A DNA stretch of 9,916 bases. Source: an uncultured Eubacteriales bacterium. Lineage in GTDB: Bacteria > Bacillota > Clostridia > Christensenellales > CAG-917. Both the position numbers and the translations under genes were made by a program. The stretch covers positions 1-9,916 of the forward strand of contig URTQ01000049.1 in NCBI GenBank assembly GCA_900550855.1, written 5' to 3'. Of the stretch, positions 5,295 through 9,916 are shown piece after piece. Position 1 is the stretch's first letter. The number at the start of each line of letters is the position of its first letter. The notes under the pieces were generated by a model. The model was not told the origin of the DNA. It made no database searches and worked only from the letters and a program-made list of their open reading frames with translations.

Positions 5295-6766
5295 TTATCT
5301 CCGTTTGTCTCGATGTACACGTCAAGACCTTCCGCCGTCAACGCTCTGACGAACTCTTTTTCAAGATGTGAGGATTTGAATGTTCTTGAGAACGTCAGCA
5401 CGCACTCGTCGCCGAACGTCACGCCGGCAAGTTTGTAGCCCGAGTCCTTCGGTTCTTTCAAGCAAAACTCCACCCTGTCCGCTATCTCGAACAATTCTTT
5501 GGGCGGATTGAGACGTCCGTAGTTTGAAAAGTCCATAGAAACGGCTTTGTTGTCCATAATATATTTTGTGATTTTGAGACCGATATCTTTGAGTGCGAGA
5601 GGCACGAGTGCGATAAATTTGTTGCGTTCTTCACGCATATTCGCGTTGACGTTCTCTTGCAAATACTTTTCGTTGAGTTGCTCTTTGAAACACTCTTTGA
5701 CCGCGTCCACATAAGCTTGGATGCCGCCGTCCACGCTGTCTTTGAGCGTCACGTCAAGATAGAACGAGAAGTTGCGCACGGTTTCGGACGGGAAGAATTT
5801 GCGAAGATTGACAGGCACTCTTGCGTTGATATCCTTGTTGCTGCCCTCTTTCTTGCGCATATCGAACATGATGCCGAAAATGATCGCAAGCACGTATTCC
5901 GTGATGGTTGCGCCGTATTCTTTAGCCTTTTGGTTGAGCGTAGATGCGGAAGTGATCACGTGGGTCATCACGCCGTGACGAGCCTTGGGTAGTTTGGGAA
6001 TATAGGTAAAATTGATCTTTCTTTTTGCGTAGTCGTGCTTTTCGGCATACACTTGAAAACTGTCTTCGATCTCTGTGGGAGTCGGCAAATCGCGATAGTC
6101 CTTTGCGCTCTTGTAGTCTTCGATTCGTTTGCCCGTCTTGATCTCGTAGTATCTTGCAAGCAGGCTCATAAGGAAAGTCGAACCGCCCGTGCCGTCCGTG
6201 ATGCTGTGGAAGAACTCGCATCCGATTCTGTAATCGCTGTACACCACTCTGAAAAGATAGCGTTTGCCGTCAAGAGGAATGGGTTGGAAAGAATAAAGAC
6301 TCTCTTTCTCCACTCTGGGTTTGAAGGGCAATCTTTCAAAATAGTACCAGAACGCGCCGCGCTTGATGGTGACCATAAGTGTCGGAAATCTCGGCACGAG
6401 ATCGTCAAGCGCCTGTTGCAGAATCTCACCGTCCACTCTCTCTTTCATCACCGCCGCAAAGCGGAAAAGCGTGCTGTATTCGTTTGAAGACGAGGACGGA
6501 TACACTTTTGCCGCGTTGTCGAGTTTGTACCACTCGGTCGGATCAAAAATGCTCTCCTTCTTCTTGCTCTTCGCCGTGCCTTCCACAAGAGAATCGTATT
6601 GAACGCCAAAATACCTTGAAATCGCTTCCAAAGTCTTTTGGTCCACGTCTTCTCCGTCTTCGGCTTTTTGGATCTCGTCAACGTCGAGCGACAAGCGTTT
6701 TGCAAGCTCGTCAACCGTGAGATTCTTGTCTTCTCTGAGTCGTTTTATAGATTTTGAATATTCCAT
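5291..6766 (-). CDS. Cro/XRE helix-turn-helix fused to an alcohol acetyltransferase/condensation-like acyltransferase
   Basis: A 491-residue protein with two parts. Residues about 7-61 form a Cro/C1-type DNA-binding domain: IKRLREDKNLTVDELAKRL, then LDVDEIQKAEDGE and TLEAISRYFGVQYDSLVEG. After a short Lys-rich linker comes the acyltransferase, beginning WYKLDNAAKVYP (79-90), the usual start of this clostridial alcohol-acetyltransferase-like family. It carries the catalytic HxxxDG motif as HSITDG (H187, D191, G192), which in BAHD, PapA and condensation domains activates the acceptor hydroxyl or amine, and later a DFSNYGR stretch in the region where those enzymes have DFGWG. The acyl donor is presumably an acyl-CoA or carrier-bound acyl group; the acceptor is unknown. 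The fusion lies in one uninterrupted frame, so it is not a visible frameshift join. The ribosome site before ATG 6766 is weak (AAAGAA). Co-translated with the zinc-ribbon membrane protein through an ATGA overlap. Confidence 0.85.
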   Translation of the reverse strand: MEYSKSIKRLREDKNLTVDELAKRLSLDVDEIQKAEDGEDVDQKTLEAISRYFGVQYDSLVEGTAKSKKKESIFDPTEWYKLDNAAKVYPSSSSNEYSTLFRFAAVMKERVDGEILQQALDDLVPRFPTLMVTIKRGAFWYYFERLPFKPRVEKESLYSFQPIPLDGKRYLFRVVYSDYRIGCEFFHSITDGTGGSTFLMSLLARYYEIKTGKRIEDYKSAKDYRDLPTPTEIEDSFQVYAEKHDYAKRKINFTYIPKLPKARHGVMTHVITSASTLNQKAKEYGATITEYVLAIIFGIMFDMRKKEGSNKDINARVPVNLRKFFPSETVRNFSFYLDVTLKDSVDGGIQAYVDAVKECFKEQLNEKYLQENVNANMREERNKFIALVPLALKDIGLKITKYIMDNKAVSMDFSNYGRLNPPKELFEIADRVEFCLKEPKDSGYKLAGVTFGDECVLTFSRTFKSSHLEKEFVRALTAEGLDVYIETNGDK

Positions 6767-6798
6767 ATTTCTTTATTTCTTTTCCGTCAAAAATTTAT

Positions 6799-6813
6799 TT
6801 TGCATTGTGCAAA
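6799..6813. promoter_or_regulatory. Candidate operator: perfect palindrome before the HTH-acyltransferase gene
   Basis: TTTGCA-TTG-TGCAAA, exact 6-bp arms with a 3-bp centre, located 32 bp upstream of the ATG at 6766. Size and symmetry suit a Cro/XRE dimer, and the downstream gene encodes such a domain, so autoregulation is a reasonable inference. No convincing -35/-10 pair could be fixed around it. Confidence 0.4.
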
Positions 6814-7203
6814 TACTTATTGATACAAAAAGATAACATAATGCATTTATTAGGACACTATCTTAGCATGTACAAGCACTTCCGTCAAACGATTTGCCTT
6901 CGCCATCCCGTTTTTGTACTTTTATTAAAAAGCCATCCGACAACGCCCTTGCATTATTCGCACATAAATCATACACACACGCACACATCGCCCGAATTAT
7001 ATGCCCGAAATTAACCGTAAAAATATCGGCAATAATTTGTCGTGCTTTGTTTTCGTCGCTCTAATGCGTCCCTTGCCAAAGGCAAACGGCAAGAACAAAG
7101 AAAGACGAGAACGAATAGCGTAGCGGACATAGATGTGCGTGACCAAATCGCTCGCAGTCCGACGAAAATTAATCGGCGGATCTGCCGGTTTTCTCTATAC
7201 GCA
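6814..7203. other. Gene-free stretch with short hairpins, no supported gene
   Basis: No open reading frame here has a ribosome site, a recognisable domain or the codon habits of the neighbours. The left part (6814-7010) is A/T-rich with a short alternating CA tract near 6970-6987. The right part (7040-7203) can fold locally: TTGCC (7073-7077) pairs with GGCAA (7081-7085), while CTTGCC (7072-7077) can alternatively pair with GGCAAG (7088-7093), and CGGAC (7124-7128) with GTCCG (7157-7161). This might be a small RNA, a decayed gene or ordinary spacer. Confidence 0.4.
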
Positions 7204-7227
7204 AAAAGCACCAAAACAGGTGCTTTT
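7204..7227 (-). terminator. Intrinsic terminator downstream of icd
   Basis: AAAAGCACC (7204-7212) pairs exactly with GGTGCTTTT (7219-7227) around a 6-nt loop; read on the minus strand the stem runs into five T. It lies about 90 nt beyond the isocitrate dehydrogenase stop codon. The plus-strand reading is followed only by TTTTCGTTATT, so minus-strand termination is favoured. Confidence 0.65.
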
Positions 7228-7261
7228 CGTTATTCTATCGGTATATTTTTTGATTTTTAAT

Positions 7262-7318
7262 ATTTTCAAGCCAAACGCAACTCGTCGCTAAAAAGCACGA
7301 CTTTTACGTCTTGAAAAT
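7262..7318 (-). repeat. Long inverted repeat in the 3' untranslated region of icd
   Basis: ATTTTCAAG (7262-7270) and CTTGAAAAT (7310-7318) are exact 9-bp complements starting within the icd stop codon. A smaller stem, GTCG/CGAC around a T-rich loop, can form inside. It may stabilise the mRNA 3' end or assist termination; there is no GC-rich stem directly followed by T, so it is not a standard terminator. Confidence 0.4.
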
Positions 7319-8505
7319 CACAATCTCGAAGCGATTGCTTGCAAAAACTCTTTGGAATTGAGCGGCTTTGCTTCTACGCCGTCGAGGTGGAAAATTCCCA
7401 CGAGGTCTTTCGTCATTTCACCGCTCTCGATTGTGTCAATCGTCGCTTTTTCAAGATGATTTGCAAACGCTACGAGTTCGGCGTTGCCGTCGAGTTCACC
7501 TCTCTTTTTGAGTGCGCCCGTCCAAGCAAAGAGCGTTGCAACCGAGTTCGTGGACGTTTCTTCCCCTGCCTGATACTTTCTGAAATGCCTCGTGACAGTG
7601 CCGTGAGCCGCTTCGTACTCGAATGCGCCGCTCGGCGAAACGAGAACGGAAGTCATCATCGCAAGCGAGCCGAACGCCGTCGCCACCATATCGCTCATTA
7701 CGTCACCGTCGTAGTTCTTCAACGCCCAGATATAGCCGCCGTGCGAGCGCATAACTCTCGCCACCGCGTCGTCGATTAGCGTGTAGAAATACTCGATTCC
7801 GCAAGCCTCGAACGCTTCTTTGTACTCGGCATCGTAAATCTCTTGGAAGATATCCTTGAATCTATGGTCGTACACTTTGGAAATCGTGTCTTTCGTGCTG
7901 AACCAAAGGTCTTGTTTTTGCGAAAGCGCGTACGAAAAACAACTTTTTGCAAAACTTCTTATGCTTTTGTCGGTGTTGTGTTGCGCTTGCAAAATTCCGT
8001 CCTCGCCGCAAAAATCGAACACGGTCTTTTCTTCCCCGTCACAGCAAAGAATGGCTTTTCCGCCGTGCGCCTTTATCTCGACTGCCTTGTATACGTCACC
8101 GTATGCGTGTCTTGCAATGACGATAGGCTTCGTCCACGCGGGAACGAGCGGCGTAATGCCCTTCACGAGCACGGGCGCGCGGAACACCGTTCCGTCCATC
8201 ATTGCTCGAATGGTTGCGTTGGGGCTCGGGTACATACGCTTCAAGCCGAATTCTTCCACGCGTTGAGCGTTCGGCGTAATTGTTGCGCACTTCACGCCCA
8301 CGCCGTACTTCAAGCACGCTTTTGCGGCTTCTATCGTAACTTTGTCGTCGGTTGCGTCGCGGTTTTGAATGGATAAATCGTAATATTCCGTCTTCAAATC
8401 GACGTACGGGCAGATAAGAATATCTTTCACCCATTGCCAAAGCACGCGAGTCATCTCGTCGCCGTCGATTTCCACAAGCGGCGTAGTCATCTTGATTTTG
8501 TCCAT
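7318..8505 (-). CDS. icd: NADP-dependent isocitrate dehydrogenase, eukaryote-like dimeric type
   Basis: Converts isocitrate and NADP+ to 2-oxoglutarate, CO2 and NADPH in the cytoplasm, supplying the carbon skeleton for glutamate. The 395 residues match the short homodimeric class (animal, yeast and many bacterial enzymes) and not the E. coli type. Isocitrate-binding residues S94, N96, R100, R109 and R132 and the catalytic Y139 fall at the same numbers as in mitochondrial IDH. KNYDGDVMSD (263-272) gives metal-binding D268 and D272, with D245 before it. EAAHGTVTRH (298-307) holds R306 and H307, which read the NADP 2'-phosphate. One small difference is SPNAT where SPNGT is usual (A97). The start at 8505 is chosen because GAGGT (8515-8511) lies at the right distance; an in-frame TTG at 8517 would put the ribosome site inside the gene. 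It has its own candidate promoter. No aconitase or citrate synthase gene is in view. Confidence 0.95.
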   Translation of the reverse strand: MDKIKMTTPLVEIDGDEMTRVLWQWVKDILICPYVDLKTEYYDLSIQNRDATDDKVTIEAAKACLKYGVGVKCATITPNAQRVEEFGLKRMYPSPNATIRAMMDGTVFRAPVLVKGITPLVPAWTKPIVIARHAYGDVYKAVEIKAHGGKAILCCDGEEKTVFDFCGEDGILQAQHNTDKSIRSFAKSCFSYALSQKQDLWFSTKDTISKVYDHRFKDIFQEIYDAEYKEAFEACGIEYFYTLIDDAVARVMRSHGGYIWALKNYDGDVMSDMVATAFGSLAMMTSVLVSPSGAFEYEAAHGTVTRHFRKYQAGEETSTNSVATLFAWTGALKKRGELDGNAELVAFANHLEKATIDTIESGEMTKDLVGIFHLDGVEAKPLNSKEFLQAIASRL

Positions 8506-8523
8506 ATCGCACCTCAAAATGAA

Positions 8524-8551
8524 TTTTTATGCAGATATTTTAGCATAAAAA
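8524..8551. repeat. Perfect inverted repeat enclosing the icd -10 box
   Basis: TTTTTATGC (8524-8532) and GCATAAAAA (8543-8551) are exact 9-bp arms 10 bp apart, and the -10 element TAAAAT lies in the gap between them. An AT-rich palindrome in this position would let a bound dimeric repressor block the promoter. It is unlikely to be a terminator because the stem is AT-rich. Confidence 0.45.
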
Positions 8552-8565
8552 CGTCGCCGCCGCAA
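8537..8565 (-). promoter_or_regulatory. Candidate promoter of icd
   Basis: TAAAAT (8542-8537) preceded by TGC, an extended -10, and TTGCGG (8565-8560) 17 bp upstream. The -35 is poor and overlaps the small palindrome CCGCTTGCGG. The leader would be about 25 nt and includes the GAGGT ribosome site. Confidence 0.5.
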
Positions 8566-8599
8566 GCGGAAAACTCATCGATAAATCATACAAAACCGC

Positions 8600-9721
8600 C
8601 TATTTGACAAGTTTCGAGCCGCCCGTGAAATTTTTTAGCACGTCGGACCTAAAAACGCTCGGTTTTATCGCTTTGGATTTTCGTAAAATCGCGTCCTCTA
8701 TTATGTCGGTAATCAGGTTTTGAAAACTCACCCCCACACCCTTGAACAGATAAAACGCCATAGACCCGGGGATTGTGTTTATCTCGTTGACGTACACCTT
8801 GTTTCGCTTCGTATCCACGAGATAATCCACCCTCACGACGCCCGAAAGTCCGAGTTCTTCGTAAAGTCGTTTCGTATTCGCTTTTACGATAAGTTCCAAA
8901 GAGCCGATTTTTGCAGGCACAATATGCTCGCACGCGCTCATTTTTCCGCCCGAATACTTGTCCGAAAAGGTGAGAAAGTCGCTTGCACCGCACGGCTGTT
9001 CTGTGTCCGAAATCACGATTTGACCGTCTTTAGAATATGCGGCGCAGTTGACCTCGACAAAATCGTCGAGTTTGTGTTCGACGACGATTTTTACGTCGAA
9101 TTTCGCCGCAACTTGCAACGCAAAATCGAGTTCTTCCCTGCATTTTGCAACTTCTATGCCGATACTGCTTCCTTGACATGCAGGCTTGACGATAACGGGA
9201 TAATCTATGAGTTCCTCGATACGCGAAATCGTCTTGTCCTTCTCGGTTTCAAATTCGTCCTTGGATACGACTTCGTACGGAAGCACGTTCAACAGCAGGC
9301 TTTCAAACAATCTCTTTGACATCGCCTTGTCCATACAGCAAGCGGAAGCGAGAGTATCAGAGCAAGTCACGGCAACGGAATTGAACTCGAACAACGCTTG
9401 CAGTATGCCGTTTTCCCCCTCGCCGCCGTGACAACAAAAAAGCGCGACGTCGGGTTTGAACGCCTTTTGCAGTTTGTTTTTTTTGAGAGTGTAAAACTCG
9501 CCTTTAATCAAAAACGCTTTCTTGTGAGCAAGAGGGTCGAAGGGCGCAAAGCATTTTATCGAATCGAGTTTGCCTATGTAAAAATCCCCTTCGTACGCAA
9601 ATATAGGTTCGACGTCGTATCTCGATTTGTCGATATTGTTTAGAGTTTGCATTGCGGTTATGACGGAAATATCTCTTTCAAACGACCGTGCGCCGAACAC
9701 GAGCGCTACTTTCTTTTTCAT
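8600..9721 (-). CDS. ddl: D-alanine--D-alanine ligase
   Basis: Joins two D-alanines at the cost of ATP in the cytoplasm, providing the dipeptide that MurF adds to peptidoglycan precursors. The 373 residues carry the ATP-grasp ligase pattern: GARSFERDISV (10-20) with E15 at the same number as in E. coli DdlB, CHGGEGENGILQ (97-108), VKPACQGSSIGI (178-189), the mobile-loop pair K255-Y256, R297, and metal ligands D299, E313 and N315 (VNEINTIPGS, 311-320). The Lys-Tyr pair fits a D-Ala--D-Ala ligase; D-Ala--D-lactate enzymes of vancomycin-resistant Leuconostoc carry Phe there. The first motif reads FGARSFE where GGxSxE is usual. The ATG at 9721 has GAGGTG (9734-9729) 7 nt upstream. The next gene downstream is icd, 94 bp away, with no strong terminator between, so some read-through is possible. 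No murF or van genes are adjacent in the window. Confidence 0.93.
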   Translation of the reverse strand: MKKKVALVFGARSFERDISVITAMQTLNNIDKSRYDVEPIFAYEGDFYIGKLDSIKCFAPFDPLAHKKAFLIKGEFYTLKKNKLQKAFKPDVALFCCHGGEGENGILQALFEFNSVAVTCSDTLASACCMDKAMSKRLFESLLLNVLPYEVVSKDEFETEKDKTISRIEELIDYPVIVKPACQGSSIGIEVAKCREELDFALQVAAKFDVKIVVEHKLDDFVEVNCAAYSKDGQIVISDTEQPCGASDFLTFSDKYSGGKMSACEHIVPAKIGSLELIVKANTKRLYEELGLSGVVRVDYLVDTKRNKVYVNEINTIPGSMAFYLFKGVGVSFQNLITDIIEDAILRKSKAIKPSVFRSDVLKNFTGGSKLVK

Positions 9722-9752
9722 ACTTTTTCACCTCGCAAAAATTTGTCCTTCC

Positions 9753-9782
9753 ATAATATGAGTCACACGAAACGAAAGTGAA
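9753..9782 (-). promoter_or_regulatory. Weak candidate promoter of ddl
   Basis: TATTAT (9758-9753) with TTCACT (9782-9777) 18 bp upstream on the minus strand. The -35 touches the T-run of the preceding terminator. Both boxes are imperfect, so this is tentative. Confidence 0.35.
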
Positions 9783-9804
9783 AAACGCCGCGATTTTCGC
9801 GGCG
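9781..9804 (-). terminator. Strong intrinsic terminator of a minus-strand gene beyond the right edge
   Basis: CGCCGCGA (9786-9793) pairs exactly with TCGCGGCG (9797-9804) around a 3-nt loop. On the minus strand the GC-rich stem is followed by five T (9785-9781). It separates ddl from the gene to the right; 9805-9916 contains no coding region, so that gene ends outside the window. Confidence 0.85.
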
Positions 9805-9843
9805 CATATTAGATTTTTATCAAAAACGACGTTTGAGCATAAT

Positions 9844-9858
9844 CATACATTTTGTATG
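9844..9858. repeat. Small perfect palindrome near the right edge
   Basis: CATACA-TTT-TGTATG, 6-bp arms with a 3-bp centre, in the A/T-rich spacer 9805-9916. It has the same 6-3-6 layout as the palindrome at 6799-6813 but a different sequence. It may be a regulator site or chance in AT-rich DNA. Confidence 0.3.
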
Positions 9859-9916
9859 TTATATCCGCAAAAGTATTCTATTAAAACGGCATTTTTAGAA
9901 CAAACACTTATCGTTT

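Noticed and set aside
4521..5438. A 305-codon plus-strand open frame opposite the zinc-ribbon gene
   Set aside because: Cys/Arg/Lys-rich sequence without any domain; the minus-strand product has a clear zinc ribbon and six helices and is coupled to its neighbour.
6754..7014. A plus-strand open frame of 86 codons in the gene-free stretch
   Set aside because: It starts inside the acyltransferase gene, has no ribosome site and ends in a His/Thr run caused by the CA tract.
7011..7260. Small open frames on both strands (67 and 72 codons) next to icd
   Set aside because: Overlapping frames on opposite strands, without a ribosome site or recognisable motif, running through the hairpin at 7204-7227.
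8506..8517. TTG start at 8517 for isocitrate dehydrogenase
   Set aside because: It would place the GAGGT ribosome site inside the coding region; the ATG at 8505 also gives residue numbers that match the family.

Overview
The window looks like the chromosome of a low-to-moderate GC Gram-positive bacterium of the Clostridia type. The signs are Shine-Dalgarno sequences of the AGGAGG/GAGGTG kind, sigma-A-like promoters, a PdaB-type polysaccharide deacetylase, a tandem OB-fold SSB-like protein with strong resemblance to clostridial homologues, and a small alpha-galactosidase of family GH36. There are no tRNA or rRNA genes, no insertion sequences and no CRISPR array. Eight genes are supported; seven lie on the minus strand and one (3403-4323) on the plus strand.

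Left part (1-3402, minus strand): a GH36 alpha-galactosidase runs off the left edge and has its own good promoter. A bidirectional hairpin terminator separates it from a two-gene unit, pdaB-like deacetylase followed by a two-OB-fold SSB-like protein. Divergent from that unit is the plus-strand gene for an unrecognised membrane protein. It sits behind a perfect TTGACA-N17-TATAAT promoter placed so close to the ATG that its mRNA should be leaderless.

Middle (4324-7317): a short convergent region holds three degenerate direct repeats and a strong bidirectional terminator. It is followed by a minus-strand pair with an ATGA overlap: an acyltransferase of the alcohol acetyltransferase/condensation type carrying an extra N-terminal Cro/XRE DNA-binding domain, and a six-helix membrane protein with an N-terminal zinc ribbon. 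A perfect 15-bp palindrome lies just upstream of the pair and is a candidate operator. Upstream of it is about 550 bases without a convincing gene.

Right part (7318-9916, minus strand): NADP-dependent isocitrate dehydrogenase of the eukaryote-like dimeric type (2-oxoglutarate/glutamate supply) and D-alanine--D-alanine ligase (peptidoglycan precursor), each with its own candidate promoter, then a terminator belonging to a gene beyond the right edge.

The most interesting item is the HTH-acyltransferase fusion with its coupled zinc-ribbon membrane partner and candidate operator. Next are the apparently leaderless promoter at 3367-3403 and the repeat array after that gene. The other genes are ordinary housekeeping or carbohydrate genes.
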